64,000 nucleotides of DNA, taken from positions 75,190,450-75,254,449 of the forward strand of contig OX123187.2 in assembly GCA_944739405.2 (NCBI GenBank). Reading direction: 5' to 3'. Shown here in pieces: positions 32,490 to 45,181 of this stretch (the first letter of the stretch is position 1; each line of letters opens with the position of its first letter). This DNA is from Euclidia mi (Eukaryota; Arthropoda; Insecta; Lepidoptera; Erebidae). Position numbers and translations under genes: made by a program. The notes under the pieces are model-generated. The model did no database searches. It saw only the letters and a program-made list of their open reading frames with translations, and had not been told where the DNA came from.

Positions 32490-33840
32490 AGGATTCCATT
32501 ACAATAGGAACAAAAAAGGTCCCAAAACGCTGCCCCGTGGAACACCGTAAGAATTTTGACGGTAACAGGATATATAAACCCTTTTTTCAGATGATGTATG
32601 TCTAGATATCTCCACGCATTGTAACCGATTTGATAGATAGGTCTGCAACCATTTCAATGCTATACCCCTTATACCATACCGATTTAGCTAAAACAGCAGC
32701 AATCTGTGGTCTACAAAGTCAAAGGCTTTTGACATATCAAGGAACACAGATAAAATAGACTTTCTGTCATTAAGGCTGGCAGTAATTAATTTTATAAGAG
32801 TGAAACAAGTAAGAGATGTTGACCTATTTTTCCTTAATACAAACTGTTCTTCTTTAAGGATGTGGTGTTTAATTACAAAAGAATGAAGCTTATCATACAA
32901 GGCCCTTTCAAAAATTTTGGAAATTACGGGTATAAGAGTAATAGGGCGATAATTATTCATGTCATCTCTATCTCCTTTTTGGAATAATGGTTTATTATTA
33001 GAATATTTAAGTTATAAAGGAAATATACCTTGAGATAATGATAATTAATAATATGGGTAATGGGAGTAGATATAAATTTAGAACAGTGCTTTAGAATGTT
33101 GGTATTAATGTCATCATAGCCGGTGGAATTAGTAGATTTTACTGAATTAATAATATTGTAAATAGCAATGTCACTAGTTGGGGTCAGGTAAATACTATTA
33201 TCTATGTCAGTAAGAGCATGTTTATAGTCAATGGGATCGTTATAATTTAAATAGTCAGTTGTTTTATTTGTCAAATTAATGAAATAGTCGTTAAACTTGT
33301 TGGCTATCATATGATCATGTGTTTATGTATTCTGGTCAGCCTTAATAGAAATGATTTCGAATGCATTGCTATTTTCTACACAATTCTTCTTGATAATATT
33401 CCAAGCAGCCTTACACTTGTTATTAGACTGAGATATGTAACGTGTATTGTCAATTTTCTGAGCATGTAAGATGCATCTTCTTAAGATCTTAGTGTAGTTG
33501 TGGTATATTTTTAATTGTTGCTGTTTACAGGTATTTGTTAAACGATATTTGAAGTATAAACTGCGTTTAGTAACACAGCATATTTTTATCCCTTTAGTGA
33601 TCCATTTAGTTTTGGCACATTTATTTATAATTTTTACTTTTAGAATGGGGAACAGAGATTATAAAAAAGACATAATGTATCATGCAATTGATTGAAATGC
33701 CAATCAGTATCTTTAGTCTCATATATTTCAGAAAACGATAATGAAGATATGCACGATATGAACTTATTTATGTTACTCTGGCTTAAGTCTCGTTTCTTTT
33801 CAAACCAGAATAGCTTTTTATATTTACTACTACGACAGTG
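32490..33840 (-). mobile_element. Jockey-type LINE fragment (linker and N-terminal RT)
   Basis: On the minus strand: a degraded linker (33840-33320), FNDYFINLTNKTTDYL, SINSVKSTNSTGYDDINT-like (33310-32957), MNNYRPITLIPVISKIFERA, LRKNRSTSLTCF and SVFLDMSKAFDFVDH with the motif A Asp (32960-32688), then GVPRGSVLGPFLFLL at 32530-32490, where the copy stops. The YADD palm motif is missing. Confidence 0.75.
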
Positions 33841-34295
33841 AGAGCTAATTATTTTTGTGTGTGCTTATGCATGGCTCCAAAATGATACAATAAGCTGCTG
33901 GGTGCTCTTTTTATAATGTAACGCCTGCCTCAGATACGCGTTCCTTGAGCACACGCCGTTCTAGAAAAGCGCACGCGCAATGTGAAATATGCCTAGATTT
34001 GATAGAAGTAAGGCAATAAACGCAAGGCAAAACACAGAAAAATATTTTAGGCAGTAAGCCTTGGTAACAATACGGATAGTAAAAGGCACCGTTTCGGTCC
34101 GTTGGTTCGTTGGTTTCGGTCACCGTTGGCGTCACCTCGAGCATATACTAGACCCTCTGCTATAGACATATTGAGAGAACAACTAGGCTCCAAATGATTG
34201 TACAAATAACTGTTATTTACTAAGTAATGAATTATTTTCTGAAAAGTCGAGTCACAGTCCCATTTGGCAAATGTCTCTAGGAATTACAAAGATGC
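33841..34295. other. Unassigned
   Basis: GC-richer around 34080-34140 (gtttcggtccgttggttcgttggtttcgg). It may be the 5' end of the preceding minus-strand LINE. Nothing firm. Confidence 0.3.
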
Positions 34296-34613
34296 AATTT
34301 TTTTTTATAGTAATAGGCGGCAAACGAGCAGACGGATTGCCTGATGGTAAGCAATTACCGCCGCCCATGGCCACAAGCAACACCACAGGAGTTACAAGTG
34401 CGTTGCCGCCCCTTGAGGTTGGGAAAAGGGATAGGATGAGGAGTGGGATAAGGGAGAAGGAATGGGGGACAAGGGCCTCCGGCACTCTCACTCACCGAAC
34501 GAAACGCAACAGTTTAGGTACTGTTACTTTACGTCGATTTTCTGTGAGAGGGTAGTACTTCCCTGGTCGAGCCGGCCCATTCATGCTGAAATCAGCAAGA
34601 CTCTACTACCGTT
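34296..34613 (+). repeat. Dispersed repeat family F, plus copy
   Basis: Begins after a T-run with ataggcggcaaacgagcagacgg and ends gctgaaatcagcaagactctactacc. It matches 19302-19620 over its whole length. Bases 34614-35403 after it show nothing I can assign. Confidence 0.7.
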
Positions 34614-35403
34614 TAAAAATGTTAGATCCCTTTCCTTAAAATTTAACGCAGCAATACTTACGTAAGTCAAATCAAATGCTTAAACATGCAAATCCAGTTT
34701 ATGATCCCTCAACGTTGCTCGCAGAATGTTAATGTTTTCGTAATTTCATCGGGAGCATTAAAAAGTTTGTTACAGGAGATATGCCTCACGAGTTTCATGG
34801 TGTTACAGATGAGACTCCCCAGATGAATCGGAAGGTGAAACACAAATTGTTGTGTCCTACTTGCTGAAACATGAAGATTGTTGCTTTGTAATTTTTATTT
34901 TCTTTAAAAATTTTTCACAAGTCTTGGTGTGTCGATTATCGCGACAAAGGGCACGCGGTGCATTACATCTTGAAATGTGTTATGCTGACAGGATAAAACT
35001 AGCAGTCGTCAGAATATTTCAAAAATTGACTTATGCCAATTAATGCTAATTTTAGAAATAAGACAAGTGTGTTTGTTTGCTTGTTTTTCTTTCTTGCTAA
35101 ATTGAATGAAATTCGATGAAAATTGCAGTATTTTATACAACAGAATAACACAAATGCTACCTTTTGCGAAAGACAACAACCACACGACCGAAATATAGAA
35201 ACTATCTATCAGAGCAGAAATAGAATACAAATCTTAACAAACCACCAAGACAATAAAATTGCCGTATTAACAATATCTGTGTTAATCATTTTTCCTTTTT
35301 ATTCTTAGGTATTTCCTGGTACCATAACATGTAGCAACGTGTATATAGACTGATGTGAACTGCGATTTAAACTGTACTGGGTCGTTGGTTTTTGTTCAAC
35401 AAA

Positions 35404-35790
35404 GTAAACATTTAGCAGCAAGGCAGCGATAGAACAGTGAAGATATATACAGACTTTTAGTATCGTTTTAGAATTGAGTTCAAACACCCGGTGCGCTATA
35501 CAACTTTTCGAAGTTATGTGCGAATTATACTATTAGTTACTGCCTTAGAGAGCACGTTGAGCCAACGGTTGCAGCCATCATATTTGACAGTAGTTATTTG
35601 TGTAGTACCTTTGAATATTCTGACACTGGTCTTCGCCAAAGCATTTCGCTATCCACTTGTGTTGCGGAAGTCAGACAGCTGTCGCTCTGTCGCCCTGAGG
35701 AATTTGTCATATCTGCATAGACAAGTGCTCGGACACAAGGCTCTTAGCCGAATATTTTTGATGCAGCCGAGGTAACACTAAGAAGTTGAT
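35404..35790 (+). repeat. SINE A, old full-length copy
   Basis: Head aaggcagcgatagaacagtg, body segments (cgaagttatgtgcgaatt, gagagcacgttgag, tgttgcggaagtcagacag) and tail gaggtaacactaagaagttgatgatga in SINE A order, heavily diverged. Confidence 0.65.
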
Positions 35791-37329
35791 GATGAATTTT
35801 ACACAACTATACGAATGGCGAAGTAGTATAATATTTTTATTTCGCTATTTAGACCTGCGATAAGAGTGTGTCACATTTTTATAAGCGGGTATAGTTGAAC
35901 TTATTTATATATGGGTATAGTTCTATTGATTTTATAAATAACAAGCTATTCAAATTATAATTTGATATAGCCTTGCCGTGAAAGAAAAAACAAATACATT
36001 ATTGCAATGTTGCATTAAAATGTTAATACCGTCATAATTCTACCGGAACTATTAAAAAGTTCATCCTATTTTGTTCTGCTGAGAATTTACGATATGGAAA
36101 TTTAATTCCAAACTTACATTATGGTTCTCTCGTTTATTTTTCACGTTTCAATGCTGGTTTTACTGAGGGTGCAAGATTTGGCTTTCATTTAATTTTTTAA
36201 GGCAAGTGAAAATTTTGTTAGTCTTAGTCAAGTCTGCCAATCCGAACTTGGCCAGCGTAGTGGATTATGTCTTAACCCTTTTCATTATCAATCCTTTTCA
36301 TTAGAAGAGGCCCGTGCTTAGTTAAAAAGCTTTTATACAGGGCTGATAATATTAAAAATAGTTAATACGTATTAAAATGTAGGCAAAATGTGGGTGTAAT
36401 ATTATACCTCTGCCTACGCCTTCGGGGATACAGGCTACTATAAAAAAAAATCGTATTAAAATGTTACACAAATAAAAATGTGTTTTATTAGAATACTACT
36501 TAGTTATTGCCGCAAAGCAGTATCTTAACACAAATAGTAAAAAGTCTGTCTTTTCTACGACTATTCGCAGACACTTTTAATTAATTTCCAGTAGAAGTCC
36601 AACATACTACAGCTTAGGTGCTTCAGCGGTGTTGCAATCCTCGAATTAAATAAATTTATCTTATTTAGAATTGTATAGTTTTGGGATAATACAATTATTA
36701 TATAGGATGCGTTTATAAAGTTTAGTAACAAAATGATTATAAAGCTGAATTGATAATCTTCTTCATCAAAAGTGTGTCTATATCACTATCTTTCGATTAC
36801 TTTCTCAAATAGACAGACTTTTACATCATCAATCGATGATGGCGATGAAATTCAGCATGGATATATTTGGAAACCCAGAGTCAAAAAAGGATACTAAATT
36901 TTTCATAATTCAAACCTTATGGAGATGAAATAGGGGTGAAAGATTGTATTAAAGTAAATCACCCAAATTGGGCTAATTTTTATTTTGCCGGCCAATCAAT
37001 ATAATTATATTATTTTGACAGAACACACTATTTTAAACATTTTTAAGTCAATTCCCTGAGACAATAATTTAGTTTGAATGTCCGTCTCAAAGTACGTAGA
37101 GCAGTTTTGTATTGTCTATAGTTAGATAAATCAAAGAGGTGTAAAGGTGATCAACTATACGGTTTCAGCCTCACGTGAAATACGTGAGCCTTAAAATGCA
37201 GTGGACTCATAAAAAAGTAAAAAAAAAATTAAGTTATCCTGACCAAATATGAAAATATCGTCTATACCTTCAAAGGGAATCTCTATGACAGGCAGATGTC
37301 TTGTATATATAGGCATGCCACCATTGGGA
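35791..37329. other. AT-rich, mostly unassigned
   Basis: Contains a 54-bp SINE B tail fragment (36382-36435, ctctgcctacgccttcggggata). The rest is AT-rich without recognised coding or repeats. Confidence 0.35.
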
Positions 37330-37800
37330 CGACAATTCCTGTTCTCGATGTGGTTAAAGACCGCTTAGACGTCCCAGCGCCGTGAACTCATCAGTCTTTC
37401 TGGACTATATTTGTGTAGGCCTCTTAAACAACTTCCATTCCGTTCTGTTTTGTGCAGTATGCAACCAATTACGTTGTTTTTCCATCTCATTTGAGGTCTT
37501 AAAGCTGGTCGGTTACAATCCCACGGTCTCCACTTCAATATTTGCTTGCACCATGTCTCAAGTTTTCTGGCTACATATCCGGCCCACTGTGACTTCAGCT
37601 TCGCTACTCTTTTGACAACATCTCATACTCGACTTTCTTTTCAAAGCCATTTATTTGTCTTTTTGTCTCTTAGTGTCACTCCTACCAGTTTTCAAGTTTC
37701 TGGTGTGCTGCTTTTGTAGTAACATAAGTTTCGGCTCTGCAGGTAAGCACTGGCAGGACGCACTGGTGAATATTCTTGCTTTTTGTTGCTTCGTAATATT
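37330..37800 (-). mobile_element. RTE-like LINE C-terminal fragment
   Basis: On the minus strand, across frames: PQWAGYVARKLETW, ILKWRPWDCNRPALK, and NWLHTAQNRTEWK. This is the order seen at the C-terminus of RTE-type proteins (GH-ARR ... LEWRPR ... AQNR-EW). 37801-38146 is probably related but unreadable. Confidence 0.55.
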
Positions 37801-38146
37801 CATAGCATAAGCAAATGCCAGTTTGTTGTTTAGCTTTGTCCATCTTTATCTCTTGCCCTAGGTATATGTATATATTTATTGATGAATTACAATGGGGTAC
37901 CTCCTACTGCAATTGATTATTCCGCTGGAGTTTTGACTGGTCTCATTTCGAGTTGGTCTTGAACTGGTCGCGGCAATTGTTACCATCGTATCCTAACTCC
38001 TTGCCCTGTCCAAGGTTCGGTGGGTGATGGCTTGTAACACCACCGTCACTTTCTGTAAGGCAGTAATACCAAACAAGAAGACGGCGAATCAAGAGAGGGA
38101 GATGATGGCAGCCATAGGGTCCGCTCCCCGTCCGCCAGTAGGCTAA

Positions 38147-38437
38147 GGGCGGTTTTCGCGTATTTTTCTGCGCGTATACGGTCGTTTTAGCATACGCGCT
38201 TACATGCGCGCTACATTATACGCTTCGAAAAACCGGATTCGCGTCAACGGGCATACTTCAGCGTGTTCGCTCGAAACGAAAGTGACATCTTGTCAGTGTC
38301 AACATGGATTCTGACGGCTAAGCGCGTCATGGCTCGTACGAGTTGCGCGACTGCCAAAAGGCGCGCCTATACGCGCTTACATGCGCTTCCAAAAACGAGC
38401 TTATACGCGCGTATAAAAGGCTAATCTGAAACCGCCC
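38147..38437. mobile_element. Harbinger-like MITE
   Basis: 291 bp with terminal inverted repeats GGGCGGTTT...AAACCGCCC and the 3-bp duplication TAA (38144-38146, 38438-38440). The interior is rich in TATACGCGC and TACATGCGC inverted motifs. There is no ORF. A 3-bp TWA target and GGG-starting ends are the PIF/Harbinger signature. Confidence 0.75.
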
Positions 38438-38529
38438 TAAGGTGGCAGCGCTGTTACCACGTATGCCTCCAGGTATGTTAATTAGCAAATATCGAATGTC
38501 GAAAATTATCAACCGGTATCAAAACTGTG

Positions 38530-39830
38530 TATATTCTCTAAAATTCTAGAACGAATCGTTTATAACGAAGTTTACACAGCCGTTCAACACAGTTTTGGTG
38601 AGGAACAGCATGGCTTTCTTCGCAAGCGATCCACCACGTCAAACCTGATATTGACTCATGATTTCATCTCTAAAGGTATGGAACAAGGGATACAGGTAGA
38701 CGTAATTTACACCGACTACAGCAAATGCTTTGATCGCATAGATCAGCGCATCGCATCAGGTCCTCGTGGAGAAGATACTTGCAGCCGGAATTGAAAGCCG
38801 GAAAAAAACTTCCATGGGAATTTATACCGCTGGTTTTGTTCTTATATTGATAACCGTTCCCAAGGGGTGGTACTCAACGGGCACACATCATCTTGGTGTT
38901 CTATCCCATCCGGAGTTCCCCAGGGATCTTTGAGACCTTTGTTGTTCGTAATGTTCATCACTGATATATCATCATGTTTTAGAACTCTTCTGTATTATTA
39001 TATGCAGACGACATGAAGGTTCTTAAGACTATTCGTGACGTCTCTGATACTGAGCTATTGCAGAGTGATCTCAATCGATTCGCTGATTACTGTACACGTA
39101 ATAACCTGCATCTAAATATAACTCAGTGTTCCTATGTAACATATACACGCCAGAAATCGACCATCGGATCTGGTTACAAGCTGCACGATCAAAGCATTTG
39201 CAAGTGTAACGTGATTAGGGGTCTTGGGGTTATCTTTGATAGCAAACTTCTATTTGACAGGCATATTGACTATATCGTTGATAGGGCATCCAAGGCACTT
39301 GGTTTTATTATAAGATCTTCGGCCAATTTTCGCTCTTTAAAAAGAAAGTAAAGATATTGTATTGTTCGTATGTGCGAAGTCATCTAGAATATGCCTGTAA
39401 AGTATGGAATCCGCGATATCAAATTTGTATAGCTCGTATTGAGGGTATACAAAGGCGGTTCCTGAGGTATCTCGATTTTAAAGCGCAACAATACTCAGCG
39501 GATTATAACGAGCGATGCAAGCGGTATCATTTCATGCCCCTTGAACTCAGACGCACAGTTAACGATATTTGTTACTTGATGAACATTGCGACCAGCTCCA
39601 TTGACTGTCCAACGCTTCTAGCTGCAATAGAATTGCGCACTAATCAGTTAGCACTCAGACAGCGTTCCCCATTAAATAATTACTTCGCAACAACCAACTA
39701 TCGACAGAATTCCTTCCTCCTACCCAGTGCTAGATCATTTAATAAAGTGGCCTCTAAACTTGATATAGACTTATTTAATACCAAACCCAGCTCATTCAGG
39801 AAATTGATCAATAATGACTTCTTTCTGTAA
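38530..39830 (+). mobile_element. Jockey/CR1-type LINE RT relic
   Basis: Order on the plus strand: KILERIVYNEV, EEQHGFLRKRSTTSNL, DVIYTDYSKCFDRID, IPSGVPQGSLRPLLFVMF, YYADDMKVLKTI, NITQCSYVTYTRQK, GLGVIFDSKLLFDRHI, then, after a stop at 39349-39351, SYVRSHLEYACKVWNP and a C-terminus ending near 39830. Frameshifts lie near 38750, 38980 and 39350. The YADD motif is intact but the 5' half is missing. 39831-40100 is its probable 3' UTR or unassigned. Confidence 0.75.
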
Positions 39831-40099
39831 TTGACACAACCAGCTGAGACTCTGATATCTAATTCACGTATGTATCGTAAAACAGCTTCAGTAATAGCAT
39901 GGTGTAGTCGACTGCATGTGTCGCCGCACACTCGCACAATTTTGATGGGTCTGTTAAGAATTAAAAAGTTGTAGTAATTATTTTGTGTGAGTCCCCCGTG
40001 AAAACCATTACAAAACTTATAGAAAAAGAAATGAATATACACCTCAGCACAAATGAAGTAAATAGCGCTTATCGACCCGTAACTGCCCTATACTCGTAA

Positions 40100-43000
40100 C
40101 CTTCACAACAAACTGTAGACGAAATGAAGTGTTTAGAAACAAAAAGAAGCTGACCTCTGAAATATACATCAAAGAAGACCTCAGCAAAGAAACTCTGGAG
40201 AAAAGGAAGCAGCTTATACCGCAGCTAAAAGAAGAGCGGGAAAAAGGAAATATTTGTTACTTCGTCAAGGATAGAATAGTCATCAAAGAGCCGAAAGAAG
40301 ATAAAGTAGGCATTAATAAAGTAGGCATTAGAGGAAAAGTGATTGCATTAGTCCCCCAATTAAGTCACCAAACCAACCATCTACTCCTACACCAATGAAG
40401 TTCAACAAAATAAATATGCTGGACTATGTAGCTCGAGGTAGATCCGCGTCACTGTCACTACCCTCCACATCAAAAAACGCCCAATAGACACCGGCAACAG
40501 GAAACCCAACCGAACCTATAATGAACATGCATCCAAAGAAACAGCTGAAACACCTTCCCCAAGCCGGCCGGTCACCGTGGAGAATAACGACCACTAACCT
40601 CCAAATTTTAACTCCCTATCGTAATCTAATACTTTAACACTCAAGAAACTACAAAACACCAAGCAAATATACATAGCTACGAACAACACACGTTCGTTAA
40701 GAACCGAAGACAGGTTGCAGGAACTTATGTATTCCTTAGAAGAGATGAAGTGGGACATCATCGGATTATGTGAAGTAAGAAGACAGGGACACGGGGACAC
40801 GGGTTTAAGAAAGAACTCAAGAACTTTGTCGAAGAAATAATAGGTATCTCAGGAAAAGAAATATGGTCTATAGTGCAAACATACTCACCAACAGAGTAGG
40901 CAACCACTTTAGAAATTGATTCATTCTATTCATGCCTCAGCACCGCTTTGAAGGAGCATACATACAAACACTGTATAGTAATGGGTGATTTTAATGGTCA
41001 GGTTGGAACACCACAAAATGGAGAAGATGTTGTACTAGGCCCAAACAGCAGCGGAAAAAGAACAAGAAACGGACAAAAGCTAATGGAAATGGCATTTGAA
41101 CATAACATGAAGATAATGAACAGTCTATTCAAGAAAAGAGCTTCTAAGAGATGGACATGGGAATCGCCAGACGGCCGTTTTAAAAATGAAATAGACTTTA
41201 TTTTAACAAACAGACCCAAGTCAATTGCTGATTGTGGCACCACCAATTTAAACTTCAGTAGCGATCACAGAATTCTCAGAGCATGCTTAAACATCCCCTC
41301 TAGTTTGAAATTAAGTCGACCCTTCAAAGCTAGAACATCAATGTCAAACAACAAACAAATAATATACAACATTAAAGAGAAACTCAAATTGGTAACATAA
41401 TCATCTCTTGAGGGCTTAAATACTCAGCAGAAGTACAACGCAATACATGAAATACTGAGGATAAGACCAGAATCTGCCACTGACAATAGCACGAAGGACA
41501 AAAAACACTTATCAGACAAAGTTACCAAACTCCTAGAAAAAGATCTAAACTGATAAATACGGCATACATAACAAAAAATATCAGAACTCAAATAGGCGAA
41601 ATAAGTAAGGAGATAAAAACCCAAATGAGGAAAGATAGAGAACGGTTTAGAAGTGAAACTTTTGAAAAAAACATCAGCACGACTGGAGGCATTAAAAAAG
41701 CTCTTCAATTCTTATCAGAAAAGACAAACTGGGTACCCAATATGAAAGACCAATTTTCCAAAACAAAAAAAAATAGATTTGACATATTATCAATAGCAAC
41801 TTCGATCTACGAAAACCTTTATTCCAGCAAGAACCAAATAGATAACACTGAGTTAAATAACAACGACGATGTACCACCAATACTAATAAATGAAATAAAT
41901 AAAGCGATAGAAACACAGAAGAAAGATAAAGCGCCCGGTCCTGACGACATTAACCCTAGAATACTAATCATCGCCTGAGAGGCCGCGTTCGGTTGATTTT
42001 TAAAGAATATTTTTAAATTACGTCTATGTATTGCGGGGTGCGTTTGCGCCAATACAGTGCACCACGTGACGCAGTAGAGAGTGGTCACGGGTTCAGCGGG
42101 GAATATGCAGGTATTGAGTTATTGACCTCACGGTCGCCTGGGAGGCGATCATTAGTATTAAAGGTAAGTTTTTTACCATTCCCGTTTCCGAGTTTTTTGC
42201 AATTATCTCTTTATTTTTTTGTTTGATTAAGCTGAGAATTGGTTATTTTGTTTCATAGATGAATCTCGATGATAACCAGATAAAAGATATTTGGAAAACG
42301 AAGAATCAGACAGTGAAACTGAAGATTACGTTGGGGATTACGATTCAGACGACAGTATGGCTGATCCTTCGTGCCAGCTTGAAGATGATCTTTCATATAT
42401 TGTTCCGAACAATCTGAATTTACCTCCTCGAGCACCTCGAATACAAGCAAGCACAAGCGCGGAGTTAGAAGTCGCTCTACAAACCCAATCTCGATCTAAA
42501 CTGCTGTAATTTTGATAGAAAAATATAATCTGATTTTAATTTACTGTCAAGCCAAATATCTTGTAATTACAATGGTAATTTTACTTTTATGTGATATAAC
42601 ATTTTAAAAATACTTAATTTAGATACTGAGCTAGAGGCTATATGTGACTTTTTATTTTTTATTATTATTATTCTAAAGACTGTTCAAACAAGGGTTACGT
42701 TAGACTTAAGGTTGATTTTAAGACTAAAATTATAATTTTAAAGAAAATGTGCCATTGCATTTAAAGAAGCAAGGTCTTTCTTCATTATTTTGTTAAATTT
42801 AAATCAATTTTTAATATAAAGTCTTTCTAAAATCTTGTATCATATATGAAGTAGCCTCCCGAGCGATCATTAGTATTAAGCGGTAAAAAAATAAGATTAG
42901 TACTCTAGGGTTAACAACGAATTGCTCGTAGATTGCAAAAACGAGATAGCACCCTACTAAAATACATTTTCAACGATATATTACACACCGAGGAAATTCC

Positions 43001-44470
43001 TACACATTGGACCACATCAATGATCATCCTACTTCATAAAAAGGGTGACAGAGGGGAAATGAACAACTATAGGCCAATTAGTCTAATGTCAAATATCAAC
43101 AAAATTTTTGCAAAAATTATTCTATGGCGAATAAGCAGAACTCTGGATGAGAACCAGCCCAAAGAACAGGCAGGCTTCTGGGCAGGCTATTCAACATTAG
43201 ATCATATATTAACGGTTAGACAAATTTTTGAGAAGAACAAAGAATTCAAGGTTCCTTTCTACTGTTGCTTTGTCGACTACAATAAGGCATTCCACTCAAT
43301 AGAGCATAATAGTATCTGGCAATGTCTAAAGAAACAAGGAGTCGAACAGTAGTACATCAGGATTTTAAAAAATATATACACCAACAGTACAGAAAGAATA
43401 AAACTAGAAAAACAGGGAAAACAAATAAACATAAATTGAGGAGTACGTCAGGGAGATCCACTATCATGTGATGAGATTGTTCTTGCTATTAAACAACAGC
43501 AAAACAAGTATTCACAGCTGTGCTGGAAGAAATCTTTCAAAAGCTGAAATGGGATGAGTACGGACTTAACATAAACGGCGAAAATCTTTCACATCTGCGA
43601 TTCGCTGATGACATAATATTGCTGGCAACTACAAAAGACCAACTACAATGCATGCTCATTAACCTGGATCAAGAAAGCCGCAAGGTAGGTCTGACGATGA
43701 ATACATCTAAAACTAAAGCCATGACAAACGCACATGAAGACACTATCCTTCTAAACGTCGAGCCATTAGAGTATGTGAAAGAGTATACATATTTGGGCCA
43801 ACAAATCTCCACCACTGATATAATGTCAAAAGAAATAGACACAAGAGACATCGGAAATGCATGGAAACGTTACTGGGGGTTCAAAGAAATAATGAAGAAT
43901 ACAGAAACTAAGACGTACATGAAAACAAAACTGTATAACAGCTGTATACTTCAAGTCTTGACATACGGCTGCCAGACTTGGGCCCTCACCAAAGCGCAAT
44001 ATAAAAAACTGGAAACATGTCAGACAGCAATGGAAAGAAGCATGCTGAACATAAGAAAATCAGATAGAATCAAAAATATCACTATCCGAAGACGCACGAA
44101 AATTGAAAATGTTACAATTTGAATAAGGAAATTAAAATGGAAATGGACGGGCCATATAGTCAGAGGCATCGAAAAGTGGCATAAAAATATTATATTTTGG
44201 TACCCTAGAAATAAGAAAAGAAATCGTGAAAAGAATTCGAAGATGGGAAGACAAAATTAAATGCACAGCAGGAAAAACATGGACTAGGAGAGCTCAAAAT
44301 AGAATAGAGTGGAAGGAAATGGAGGAGGCCTTTGCCAAAGTGGGCAAACAGACCATGTTGTTGGTGTCACCAACTCGTCAGAGTTGTTAGATTAAGTAAC
44401 TTTGATTTTAATTTTATTGTTTACCATTTTTATCTCGTGGTCTGAATAAAGGCTTATATTATTATTATTA
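40100..44470 (+). mobile_element. RTE-like LINE, near full length, split by a piggyBac-like element
   Basis: In order: an N-terminal or ORF1-like segment (YIKEDLSKETLEKRKQL, 40129-40398), endonuclease start (ELMYSLEEMKWDIIGLCEVR, about 40700), endonuclease core (VMGDFNGQVGTPQNG, NEIDFILTN, FSSDHRILRA, 40948-41400), linker (41440-41950), the insertion, then RT (IPTHWTTSMIILLHKKGD, NYRPISLMSN, FVDYNKAFHSIEH at 42933-43352; GVRQGDPLS near 43440; HLRFADDIILLA at 43589; YKKLETCQTAMERSMLNI near 44000). The 3' end is aaaggcttatattattatta. Frameshifts and a foreign 51-bp patch at 43458-43508 kill it. Confidence 0.78.
41954..42910 (+). mobile_element. piggyBac-like non-autonomous element in the RTE
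   Basis: 957 bp between TTAA sites (41950-41953 and 42911-42914), ends CCCTAGAATACTAATC and, inverted, CCCTAGAGTACTAATC. Removing it leaves one TTAA and reads DDINNELL across the junction, the motif expected of RTE. Inside: a 5' UTR-like part, a GTAAGT...TTTCATAG intron (42162-42258) and a start MNLDDNQIKD, then, one frame off, ENEESDSETEDYVGDYDSDD, an acidic piggyBac-type N-terminus ending at 42509. The rest of the transposase is deleted. The end motif TACTAATNATCGCC also recurs inverted at 42134-42155 and 42857-42876. Confidence 0.85.
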
Positions 44471-44637
44471 TAGTAATTATTTTGTAGTTATAAGTCTAAT
44501 ACAAAAGGTATTTTGTCTAGAGATTGTGTCAGATATTGAAAATAATAATAATAATTGTTGTGAATTTATATCGATTTGTGTTGCTGACTGTACATATACT
44601 TTGCTCAATCTATGTGAGGCTCTATTTTCTACCTGTT

Positions 44638-44671
44638 TGCTTAACAATATATATATATATATATTGTTAAG
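44638..44671. repeat. 34-bp perfect palindrome with AT core
   Basis: TGCTTAACAAT(AT)n ATTGTTAAGCA at the junction between the RTE 3' end and the next LINE. The AT-repeat centre makes it prone to cruciform formation. Confidence 0.85.
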
Positions 44672-45181
44672 CAGATGCGGGGGATGTAGATGCAAGATGA
44701 AGAGCTTTGTCTTCTCATATTTTATCCACCGCTTGGAATACTTTGGGATTAAAAGTACGGAAAAATGAGGATTGGTTTGATGAGCATGATAAAGTGCTAA
44801 CTAATGCCATCGAGAAACATCGTGCCATTCTCAGGAAATGGAGTGGAAAGAACCAAGGTACAGGCGCCGCAGAGATTAAAAGAAGTGACATGGAGCTGCG
44901 AAAACTCACTAGGGAATTGAAAAATCGGTGGTGGCAAGAGAAAGCTCAGTACATGCTGTGGCTAGCCGATAGTAACCAGTTCGGTGAGTTTTATGGTGAG
45001 GTTCGAAAACTGATTGGTACAAAGTATTCATTGAAGGTTCCTTTAAAGTCACTAGAAGGCAAGGACCTTCTAGAATCCAAAGACGCTATGTTAAAGCGAT
45101 GGGTAGAGCACTTCACCTTATTACTTAATGTAGATTGATCAGCTAATTTGCAACACATCAGATCGATGCCTCAGTTGCCCG

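Noticed and set aside
35305..35487. Minus-strand 60-codon frame with a hydrophobic stretch
   Set aside because: It overlaps the start of an old SINE A copy and has no conserved motif.
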